Shown: positions 1-5,573 of the stretch, in pieces
How the letters are laid out: every line of letters begins with the position of its first letter
Numbering within the stretch: the first letter of the stretch is position 1
Made by a program: the position numbers and the translations under genes
The notes under the pieces: generated by a model
The model's database searches: none
What the model was told of the DNA's origin: nothing
The model's input: only the letters and a program-made list of their open reading frames with translations
Source of the DNA: Nitrospinae bacterium RIFCSPLOWO2_12_FULL_45_22
GTDB lineage: Bacteria > 2-12-FULL-45-22
Assembly (NCBI GenBank): GCA_001803565.1
Contig: MHDQ01000297.1
Span: 1 to 5,719, forward strand
Length of the DNA: 5,719 nucleotides
Direction of reading: 5' to 3'

Positions 1-1080
1 GTGAAATACGGACATGGGGCTCCGTTGCGTAGGATAAAGGTTTTAGAGGCTGATCACCCAATTCCTGATGAGGCGGGACTGCGGGCTACAGAGGAAATAG
101 TAGGTTTATTACAAAAGCTGACAGAGAAAGAGCTGGTTATATTTCTTATCTCGGGTGGAGGGTCGGCCTTACTCTCTCAGCCCTGCCCCGGCATAACTCT
201 GACCGATAAACAGGGACTTACCCAAATATTATTAAGCTGTGGCGCCACGATTGACGAAGTTAATGCCTTGAGAAAACACATTTCTCAGGTAAAGGGAGGG
301 AAGCTGGCACGGATGGCCTACCCAGCAACTATGGTCACATTGGTATTATCAGATGTTATTGGAGATCGTCTTGACGTCATTGCCTCTGGGCCTACCGTAC
401 CCGATAGCAGCACCTTTGCCGATTGCATCAGGATTATAGATAAGTATCATTTAACATCGAAAATACCTTATACTATCATCCAGCACCTGAAAAAAGGGTT
501 GCAGGGAGAGATAGAGGAAACCCCTAAACCGGGAGCCCCGATCTTTAGCTCCAGTCAAACGGTCATTATCGGTAGTAACATTTTAGCTATTAAAGCCGCT
601 AGCTTCCGGGCGAAAGCATTAGGGTATCGGCCCTTGATCCTCTCGTCCGCTATCCCCGGAGAGGCTCGTGAAGTAGCCCTGGTTCATGCAGCCATTGCTA
701 AAGAAGTTCTATATTCAGGCAATCCGGTAAAGAGGCCAGCCTGTCTCATCTCTGGCGGTGAGACCACGGTTACTATCCGGGGCAAGGGCAAAGGGGGAAG
801 AAATCAGGAATTTGTCCTGGCCGCTATCTTAGGGCTAGCCGCTTGCGAGGGGATAACGGTCTTGTCTGGCGGCACTGATGGGACAGATGGCCCCACTGAG
901 GCTGCGGGGGCGATAGCTGATCACCACACCTTAAAGCGAGCACAGGCCCTGGGTTTGATCCCTAACACCTTTTTAGATAATAATGATTCTTATCATTTTT
1001 TTAAAGCACTTGATGACTTACTGATTACCGGGCCTACGGGCACAAATGTTATGGACATCCGCATTATGATAATCGTTTAG
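1..1080 (+). CDS. gckA: Glycerate 2-kinase, MOFRL family (5'-truncated by window edge)
   Basis: Predicted cytoplasmic kinase that phosphorylates D-glycerate with ATP to give 2-phosphoglycerate, feeding glycerate into lower glycolysis. The 359 visible residues cover most of the N-terminal DUF4147 domain and the full C-terminal MOFRL domain. Visible family motifs are SGGGSALL (51-58), the VKGGKLAR stretch (97-104), LSDVIGD (116-122), IASGPTVPD (127-135), SGGETTVT (251-258), GKGGRNQE (263-270), the GTDGTDGPTEAAGA loop (291-304) and the terminal LITGPTGTNVMDIR (341-354). Family members are usually about 420-450 residues, so some 70-90 N-terminal residues lie upstream. The GTG at base 1 is therefore most likely an internal valine (family context is V-K-Y-G-H-G), not the true start. 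Only 14 nt separate its stop from the histidine kinase start, so it is probably the upstream member of the same transcript. Family assignment is strong; the substrate is taken from the family. Confidence 0.93.
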   Translation: MKYGHGAPLRRIKVLEADHPIPDEAGLRATEEIVGLLQKLTEKELVIFLISGGGSALLSQPCPGITLTDKQGLTQILLSCGATIDEVNALRKHISQVKGGKLARMAYPATMVTLVLSDVIGDRLDVIASGPTVPDSSTFADCIRIIDKYHLTSKIPYTIIQHLKKGLQGEIEETPKPGAPIFSSSQTVIIGSNILAIKAASFRAKALGYRPLILSSAIPGEAREVALVHAAIAKEVLYSGNPVKRPACLISGGETTVTIRGKGKGGRNQEFVLAAILGLAACEGITVLSGGTDGTDGPTEAAGAIADHHTLKRAQALGLIPNTFLDNNDSYHFFKALDDLLITGPTGTNVMDIRIMIIV

Positions 1081-1094
1081 GGAAAATTAAGAAG

Positions 1095-2585
1095 ATGATG
1101 AAGACTACTATTAGGCAGAAGATGGCCTTTGGCTATACCGTAATGGTCTTACTGGTGGTAGTAGTTAGTTTGTATGCCATTACCCAGTTAAACCGGCTAA
1201 ATAGATTTATCAATACCGCCCTTACGGTAGACTCTGAGATGCTAAATCTTACCGAAGACCTGATAAACTCCATTTTTATACAGGTCAGCCATGAAAAAAA
1301 ATTTTTGATAACGAAAGATATGGCCTTCCAAAGACTCTTCGAGGAGAAAGAGAAGGAATTCAGTGATAAGTTAAATACTTTAGCTGAGATAGCTGATTCC
1401 CAGGAAAAAAAAGGTTTGCTCGAACAAATACGATCTTTATATGACCAGTATCTCTCTCTGGTAAAGGGTGAATTTAAGGCTGCTACCCTGGAACATAAAA
1501 GTAACGAAGCTAGAAAACAGGCCCTGGTGGATTCCGTCACCGAAAAGATAAAACAACTGACAGAAGTCGCTCAGCTTTCTCTTAATAAGAAGATGGTGGC
1601 TTCCCAAAAAGTAGGGCTAAGGGGGGCTCGTCTGGCGATAATTATTACCGTGTTAGCCGTAATCTTTGGCTCTGCCTTCGCCTTCTTCATCACCCAGGGA
1701 ATCTGCTTGCCTGTCCAACGGTTAAAGGAAGGTACCTACCATATAGCCCAGGGCGATTTTAGTAAAAAGATAGAGCTGAAGAGCCAGGATGAAATAGGCG
1801 AACTGTCCGCAGCATTTAATGCCATGTGTGATCGGCTGAGGGAATTGGATCAACTCAAAGTAGATTTTGTCTCCAATATTACCCATGACTTAAAGACCCC
1901 CCTTTCCTCTATAGCGGAAGCTAATCAGCTTATGCTGGATGGTGTTAGTGGTCCCCTCTCACCTCAGCAGAAACACCTGGTAAACATCATTAAGGAAGAT
2001 ACTGCTCGGCTCACCCGGCTTATTGATAACCTCTTGGACCTGTCTAAAATGGAGGTCGGTATGCTAAAATACGATTTAAAACCAGGGAATATTTCTCCGC
2101 TAGTAAAAGAGAGTATAGAATTTATCAGGTTACTGGCCGAGCGCAAAAAGATTCGGGTAAGCTATTCTGAAGAGGGGATTCTTCCCATGGTTTTATTAGA
2201 TGGAGAGAAGATGGATCAGGTGCTAATAAACTTATTGAGCAATGCTATAAAATTTACCCCTGAAGGAGGTAAGGTAATTATCCAGACCAAGGGAGTGAGG
2301 GAATTCCCGATTAATGGTAAAGGGATAACCCTCTCAGAAGACGAGGCTATCCAGCTTAGTATTACTGATACCGGTATAGGCATTGCCCGAGAGGATATCA
2401 CTCGGGTATTTGATAAATTTTATCAGAGCGGTTCAGGCTCAAATAAGAAAGGGGGCGCGGGCTTGGGGTTAACTATCGCCCGGCATATAATCCAGGCCCA
2501 TGGGGGTCAGATCTGGGCTGAAAGCGAACCGGATAAAGGTAGTGTCTTCTATCTACTATTACCAGCGCTGCAGGAGGATGCCTGA
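1095..2585 (+). CDS. Membrane sensor histidine kinase (HAMP-HisKA-HATPase_c), GlrK/QseE-like by context
   Basis: Predicted inner-membrane sensor of a two-component system that autophosphorylates on histidine and passes the phosphate to the regulator at 3261-4640. In order it has TM1 (about 11-30), an extracytoplasmic all-helical region of about 148 residues (31-178) with a KKFLITKD segment (68-75) typical of four-helix-bundle sensor domains, TM2 (about 179-200), a HAMP linker (about 200-252), and a dimerisation/phosphoacceptor helix with THDLKTPL (263-270, His264). The ATPase core has the N box around LLSNAIKF (380-387, Asn383), G1 box DTGIGI (425-430), F box VFDKFYQ (438-444) and G2 box GAGLGL (454-459). 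All catalytic motifs look intact. ATG codons at 1095 and 1098 are both possible; AGGGA at 1079-1083, overlapping the previous stop, better suits 1095. The stop overlaps the next start by 1 nt (TGATG). The kinase class is secure. The GlrK-like label rests on the neighbours, because the sensor domain itself is not diagnostic. Confidence 0.95.
   Translation: MMKTTIRQKMAFGYTVMVLLVVVVSLYAITQLNRLNRFINTALTVDSEMLNLTEDLINSIFIQVSHEKKFLITKDMAFQRLFEEKEKEFSDKLNTLAEIADSQEKKGLLEQIRSLYDQYLSLVKGEFKAATLEHKSNEARKQALVDSVTEKIKQLTEVAQLSLNKKMVASQKVGLRGARLAIIITVLAVIFGSAFAFFITQGICLPVQRLKEGTYHIAQGDFSKKIELKSQDEIGELSAAFNAMCDRLRELDQLKVDFVSNITHDLKTPLSSIAEANQLMLDGVSGPLSPQQKHLVNIIKEDTARLTRLIDNLLDLSKMEVGMLKYDLKPGNISPLVKESIEFIRLLAERKKIRVSYSEEGILPMVLLDGEKMDQVLINLLSNAIKFTPEGGKVIIQTKGVREFPINGKGITLSEDEAIQLSITDTGIGIAREDITRVFDKFYQSGSGSNKKGGAGLGLTIARHIIQAHGGQIWAESEPDKGSVFYLLLPALQEDA
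2572..2577 (+). promoter_or_regulatory. Shine-Dalgarno AGGAGG for the lipoprotein gene
   Basis: AGGAGG lies inside the last codons of the kinase, 7 nt before the ATG at 2585. Together with the TGATG stop/start overlap it fixes the lipoprotein start and indicates translational coupling to the kinase. Confidence 0.85.
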
Positions 2586-3295
2586 TGAAGCAAAGAAAGG
2601 TAGGTTGGTGTTCGGTTAGGATATCTTTAATCTGGGCCTCTATAATAGGATTAATAGCATGCAGCCAGATTACAACGGGACTTTATAATGGATATCAAGG
2701 GACGGGCAGTGAGGCCAGACATTATACCTTAGTTCAGAAATACTATCGCCAGGGAGATTATCAGCGCTCGTTAGAAGAAAGCCTCACCCTTATATCCCAA
2801 TACCCTAAGAGTAATCTCTATGATAAGGCCCTGTTTTATGCTGCCTTAAATAAATTGCATCTGGGGAGTCCTGATGGCGACTATAGCGAAGCTAGCAGTT
2901 ATTTTAAGCGATTAGCGCAGGAATGCCCCAATAGCCTCTTGCAGGCTGAGAGTAATACCTGGATAGCGGTCCTTGCCGCTCTCTCCCTTAGAGATAACGA
3001 GATAGCTGCCTTGCAGAAGGAACTAGGGGAAAAGAAAAGTCGGCTGGCCCTCTTCCAGGAAGAGAAGGCAGAAACCATGCAGCAGTTGAAGGGAGAGATG
3101 GAGCTTAAGGTAAAGCAGTTGCAGCGGAAGAAGAGCCGCGAAATTGCCCAGTTGCAAAAGGAAATGAATCGGCTCAGGAAAGAGCTAGAGCTCTTAAAGA
3201 AGGTAGATGTTCAATTAGAGCAAAGAAAAAAGGATTTAAGAAAATCGGGAACCGCAGGGCATGACAAAGGAAAAAATCCTGGTAGTAGACGATGA
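2585..3295 (+). CDS. QseG-like lipoprotein with TPR-like region and long coiled coil
   Basis: Predicted envelope lipoprotein of 236 residues. Residues 1-25 form a type II signal peptide: basic start (KQRK), hydrophobic core and lipobox L23-I24-A25-C26, with Cys26 as the lipidated residue. Ser27 at +2 favours outer-membrane sorting by the Lol rule. Residues about 44-130 resemble tetratricopeptide repeats (YYRQGDYQRSLEES, then a second helical hairpin), as in BamD/CpoB-type proteins. Residues about 138-218 are a highly charged heptad-rich coiled coil. The last 16 residues (SGTAGHDK...) are low in structure and mostly encoded in the overlap with the next gene. It sits between a kinase and a sigma-54 activator, exactly where enterobacterial QseG lies. 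QseG is an outer-membrane lipoprotein known to contact kinase QseE in the periplasm and raise its activity. A similar accessory-sensor role is inferred here from position, size and architecture, not from a residue-level match. Confidence 0.85.
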   Translation: MKQRKVGWCSVRISLIWASIIGLIACSQITTGLYNGYQGTGSEARHYTLVQKYYRQGDYQRSLEESLTLISQYPKSNLYDKALFYAALNKLHLGSPDGDYSEASSYFKRLAQECPNSLLQAESNTWIAVLAALSLRDNEIAALQKELGEKKSRLALFQEEKAETMQQLKGEMELKVKQLQRKKSREIAQLQKEMNRLRKELELLKKVDVQLEQRKKDLRKSGTAGHDKGKNPGSRR

Positions 3296-4640
3296 GCCTA
3301 ATATCCTTGATCTGATAAAGATACGGCTGGAGTCTCAAGGGTATGAGGTAATCCCCGCAGACGAGGGGGAGACGGCCCTAGCCCGAGCCCGAGACGTGGT
3401 CTTAGACCTGGCTATTATGGACCTTAAACTAGGTCAAGGAGAAGATGGCCTCGGTATTATGGAAAAGCTGCTCCTCATTAACCCCCATATACCGGTTATT
3501 ATCCTGACCGCTCATGGGAGTATTGCTAATGCCGTTGAGGCCATGAAAAAAGGGGCATATAGCTACCTGACAAAGCCTTATAAACCGGATGAGCTACTCC
3601 TCCATGTGAAAAAGGCCCTGGAAAAACAGCGCTTAACCCGAGAGATAGCTAATCTAAGGACGATATTGGAGGAGCGGTTCCAGATCAAGAATATTATTGG
3701 CCGCAGCCCCAGGATGGAGGAGATCTTTTGTCAGATAGAACGGGCAGCCCGGACCGAGGCCACTATTGCCCTTTATGGCGAGAGCGGTACTGGCAAAGAA
3801 CTTATCGCCAAGACCATCCATTTACAGAGTCCCAGGGCTAAAGGGCCTTTTGTGCCCATCAATTGCGGGGCCTTGCCTGAAAGCCTTTTAGAGAATGAGC
3901 TCTTTGGTCATATAAAGGGGGCTTATACCGATGCCCGAGAATCTAAAGAAGGACTCTTTGCCCAGGCCGATGGTGGTACCATCTTTCTCGATGAGATAGG
4001 CGATACCACCCAGGCCCTCCAGGTAAAGTTATTACGGGTACTGCAAGAAAAGGAGTTTAAACCCTTGGGCGGAGAGCGGATCGTAAAGGTCAATGTGCGG
4101 GTTATCATAGCCTCTCATAAAGACCTTAAGCGGGCGGTAGAAAAAGGGGAGTTCCGGGAAGACCTCTTTTACCGTATCCATGTTGTGCCCATCTACCTGC
4201 CACCATTACGAGAGAGGAGGGAAGACATCCCTCTCCTGGCCGATCATTTCCTTAAAAAGTATGGCCAGGAAATGGCTAAAGAAATCAGGGGTTTTACCCC
4301 CGCCGCTATGCAGAAAATGATGCTTTATCACTGGCCCGGCAATATTCGGGAGTTGGAAAATACTATCGAACGGGCCGTGGTCTTAATTACCCATGATCTT
4401 ATCTCGGTGGAAGACCTTTTCCCTCTGGTAGACTCCCAGGAAAAGGGAACGGACGGCCGCGATAAGGGTAGTCTCCTATCTTACAAAGAGGCCAAAGAAG
4501 AATTTGAAAAACAATACCTGGCCCAAATATTGCGCCAGACCCGAGGGAATGTCAGGCAGGCTGCTAAACTAGCCAACTACCGGGGTGACCTATACCGCTT
4601 AATGAAGAAATACGCCCTGAAGGCCCATGATTTTAAGTAG
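3261..4640 (+). CDS. glrR: Sigma-54-dependent response regulator, GlrR/QseF-like (REC-AAA+-Fis HTH)
   Basis: Predicted cytoplasmic DNA-binding activator of sigma-54 RNA polymerase, partner of the kinase at 1095. The receiver domain (4-120) has acidic pair D10/D11, phosphoacceptor D54, T83 and K105. The AAA+ domain (about 143-375) has Walker A GESGTGKE (173-180), sigma-54-contact loop GAYTDA (220-225) in place of GAFTGA, Walker B TIFLDE (240-245), the REDLFYRI arginine-finger segment (299-306) and WPGNIREL (358-365). The C-terminal Fis-type helix-turn-helix covers about 429-452 (GNVRQAAKLA, then a recognition helix with LYRLMKKY). The KQYL...GNV...AA...LY+L...L.A.DFK pattern at the end closely follows E. 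coli GlrR as I recall it. The ATG at 3261 lies 35 nt inside the lipoprotein gene; CGGGA at 3246-3250 is only a modest ribosome site, but MTKEKILVVDDE is the expected receiver start. Odd point: Asp224 in the GAFTGA loop. Class is certain; GlrR orthology is likely but untested. Confidence 0.93.
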   Translation: MTKEKILVVDDEPNILDLIKIRLESQGYEVIPADEGETALARARDVVLDLAIMDLKLGQGEDGLGIMEKLLLINPHIPVIILTAHGSIANAVEAMKKGAYSYLTKPYKPDELLLHVKKALEKQRLTREIANLRTILEERFQIKNIIGRSPRMEEIFCQIERAARTEATIALYGESGTGKELIAKTIHLQSPRAKGPFVPINCGALPESLLENELFGHIKGAYTDARESKEGLFAQADGGTIFLDEIGDTTQALQVKLLRVLQEKEFKPLGGERIVKVNVRVIIASHKDLKRAVEKGEFREDLFYRIHVVPIYLPPLRERREDIPLLADHFLKKYGQEMAKEIRGFTPAAMQKMMLYHWPGNIRELENTIERAVVLITHDLISVEDLFPLVDSQEKGTDGRDKGSLLSYKEAKEEFEKQYLAQILRQTRGNVRQAAKLANYRGDLYRLMKKYALKAHDFK

Positions 4641-4653
4641 GGAAAAAGCATCC

Positions 4654-4693
4654 TCTGCCTCAAAATAGAGACATCTGCCTCAAAATAGAGACA
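4654..4693 (+). repeat. Two tandem 20-bp repeats, candidate GlrR-type activator sites
   Basis: A 20-base unit starting TCTGCCTCAAAA occurs twice without change or gap (4654-4673, 4674-4693). Each copy is an imperfect palindrome, TGcCTC-N6-GAGaCA, and contains TGCC-N10-GACA (4656-4673 and 4676-4693). That is one base from the TGTC-N10-GACA operator recalled for E. coli GlrR. The repeats begin 14 bp after the regulator stop and centre about 216 and 196 bp upstream of the predicted sigma-54 start site, a normal enhancer distance. The 20-bp period puts the two sites on nearly the same DNA face, which suits cooperative binding. The repeat is seen directly; the activator-site role is inferred. Confidence 0.7.
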
Positions 4694-4854
4694 TCTGGCT
4701 CTGCCTAACTGCTGTCTAGCTTCTGCCATATATGCCGGGTGAGTATGAAGCAGAAATGAGGCAAAGGATACTAGCTTTCCGGTTTAGAATCAGCGGCTAG
4801 AAATATCCCTTCCCTGCCAGTCAGCCTAGGCCTCAGAGCCCTTTCATATCACCT

Positions 4855-4870
4855 TGGCACAACCTTTGCT
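4855..4870 (+). promoter_or_regulatory. Sigma-54 (-24/-12) promoter
   Basis: TGGCACAACCTTTGCT matches the TGGCACG-N4-TTGCW consensus at every position except the weakly constrained G after TGGCAC. The GG at 4856-4857 and GC at 4868-4869 have the required 10-bp spacing. The expected start is about 12 nt past the GC, near A4881. It points at the small exported protein gene at 5044, lies downstream of the sigma-54 activator gene, and has candidate enhancer repeats about 160 bp upstream. Confidence 0.88.
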
Positions 4871-4880
4871 CTTTATAACT

Positions 4881-5043
4881 AGACATAATCGGCCTAATCT
4901 TTAGGAGGCCATCAAACAAATCCGCCCAGGTAGTCGAGGGGATCCTCGACTGGATAAGAATTATGCAGGGCTCTGATGAGGCCTGCACGGGGGATTGGGT
5001 GATGGTTTCCTTGAAATTTAAAGTAGAGAGGAGGTGATATTTA
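4881..5043 (+). other. Structured 5' leader of about 163 nt
   Basis: This is the predicted untranslated region between the sigma-54 start and the ATG at 5044. Hairpin A pairs 4932-4939 with 4944-4951 (AGTCGAGG / CCTCGACT, loop GGAT, perfect 8 bp). Hairpin B pairs TGCAGG (4964-4969) with CCTGCA (4982-4987) and, after one G-G mismatch, CTC with GAG around a TGAT loop. A weaker hairpin, CCTAA-TCT-TTAGG, lies at 4893-4905. No T-run follows any of them, so none looks like a terminator. It may control mRNA stability or translation, or yield a small RNA by processing; it matches no riboswitch class I recognise. Confidence 0.5.
5029..5038 (+). promoter_or_regulatory. Extended Shine-Dalgarno AGGAGGTGAT
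   Basis: Ten consecutive bases complementary to the usual 16S rRNA 3' end; the AGGAGG core ends 9 nt before the ATG at 5044. It sets that ATG, rather than the one at 5056, as the start, and predicts very strong translation, as for an abundant envelope protein. Confidence 0.9.
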
Positions 5044-5364
5044 ATGGTACGAAGAATGTTAGCCGTTATAATCTCCCTGGCAGTGATGGTGGCCTTTACC
5101 ATGCCAGTTTTGGCCCAGGAGGAAGCCCCGACAGCCCAGACTGTGAAGGGTAAGGTGGAGAAGCTGGATAAGGAAGGCAAGAAAGTCACTATTGCTGGGA
5201 CTGAGTACGACCTGAGTGAGGAGGCTGCTGCTGTTGAAGTAGCCGAAGGTGATGAGGTAGAAGCAACCGTAGAAGGTACTACCGTAAAGACCCTCGCTAA
5301 GGCTGCTGCTCCGGCAGAGGCACCAGCTCCCGCTGAGGCTCCCGCTGAGGCCCCGGCTGAGTAA
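5044..5364 (+). CDS. Small exported acidic protein with beta-rich core and Ala-Pro-Glu tail
   Basis: A 106-residue protein I cannot assign to a named gene. Residues 1-24 are a classical type I signal peptide: VRR, hydrophobic core 5-19, and VLA before a predicted cut at Ala24/Gln25. The mature protein should be periplasmic and about 82 residues. Residues 32-85 alternate beta-like segments (QTVKGKVEKLD, KKVTIAGTEYDL, GDEVEATVEGTTVKTL) in the manner of small OB-like or DUF5666/DUF1344-type domains; this is a resemblance only. Residues 86-106 are a low-complexity tail of repeated PAEA units rich in Ala, Pro and Glu, perhaps an extended spacer or cell-wall-associated segment. The mature part is strongly acidic. 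It stands alone between a sigma-54 promoter and a terminator, next to the two-component genes, so it is a likely direct target of that regulator. Coding is well supported by the ribosome site, signal peptide and terminator; function is unknown. Confidence 0.88.
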   Translation: MVRRMLAVIISLAVMVAFTMPVLAQEEAPTAQTVKGKVEKLDKEGKKVTIAGTEYDLSEEAAAVEVAEGDEVEATVEGTTVKTLAKAAAPAEAPAPAEAPAEAPAE

Positions 5365-5415
5365 CCGGTAAAGGAAGGCGAATAAACCGAGGTAATATCT
5401 AGCCTTCGTAAGCAT

Positions 5416-5452
5416 AAGGCCCTGTTTTAAAAGACAGGGCCTTTGTTTTTTT
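5416..5452 (+). terminator. Rho-independent terminator
   Basis: A perfect 10-bp stem pairs AAGGCCCTGT (5416-5425) with ACAGGGCCTT (5434-5443) around an 8-nt loop, followed by TGTTTTTTT (5444-5452). It ends the transcript of the small exported protein 51 nt after its stop. The minus-strand side lacks a T-run, so it should act in one direction only. Confidence 0.93.
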
Positions 5453-5477
5453 AGCCCCAAAATAAACCCTGCTTCTT

Positions 5478-5561
5478 CTATTCTTCACCCCTCAACCCCA
5501 CTAAAACTACACGAATCGGTAAAAGTTTGGCTAAGTATTCAGTAAACCACGAGATTATCAC
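5478..5561 (-). CDS. Possible 27-codon minus-strand small ORF with good ribosome site
   Basis: A GTG start at 5561 is preceded by AGGAGG (5575-5570 on the minus strand) with 8-nt spacing, and the frame ends at TAG (5480-5478). The peptide begins MIISWFTEYLAKLLP and is amphipathic to hydrophobic with a charged end (LRGEE). The ribosome site overlaps the amber stop of the frame above, and the two frames are in the same phase, so this may instead be the tail of one longer gene cut by a nonsense codon. Function unknown; it could be chance. Confidence 0.2.
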   Translation of the reverse strand: MIISWFTEYLAKLLPIRVVLVGLRGEE

Positions 5562-5573
5562 AAGATTTTCCTC

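Noticed and set aside
1133-1540. Minus-strand open frame of 135 codons inside the histidine kinase gene, and similar ones elsewhere
   Set aside because: These are antisense shadows of well-supported coding genes, with no ribosome sites or recognisable domains.
4788-4800. IHF-like site AATCAG-N4-TAG between the enhancer repeats and the sigma-54 promoter
   Set aside because: The position suits DNA bending, but it misses one base of the core and the consensus is loose enough to occur by chance.
4771-4800. Inverted repeat CTAGC / GCTAG with a 20-nt spacer as a terminator for the signalling operon
   Set aside because: The stem is short and no T-run follows; I see no terminator after the regulator gene, so readthrough into the next unit is possible.
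4824-4831. Palindrome GCCTAGGC upstream of the sigma-54 promoter
   Set aside because: A single 8-bp palindrome without a second copy or a known regulator is not enough to call an operator.
4903-4975. AGGAGG at 4903-4908 in the leader as a ribosome site for a small ORF
   Set aside because: The nearest codon at suitable spacing is ATC, followed by about 20 sense codons; there is no standard start, so I do not call a gene.
4963-5037. 24-codon plus-strand frame in the leader (ATG 4963, TGA 5035) ending inside the ribosome site of the next gene
   Set aside because: It has no convincing Shine-Dalgarno, its start lies in the stem of hairpin B, and the peptide is not distinctive; the position of the TGA is probably coincidence with AGGAGGTGA.
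5374-5407. GAAGGC / GCCTTC inverted repeat just before the terminator
   Set aside because: Only 6 bp with a 22-nt loop; the strong terminator follows directly and explains the region.
5059-5460. Minus-strand open frame of 133 codons opposite the small exported protein
   Set aside because: It runs through the terminator and antisense to the repeat-rich tail; the Ser/Leu/Gly-rich translation mirrors the Ala-Pro-Glu repeats.
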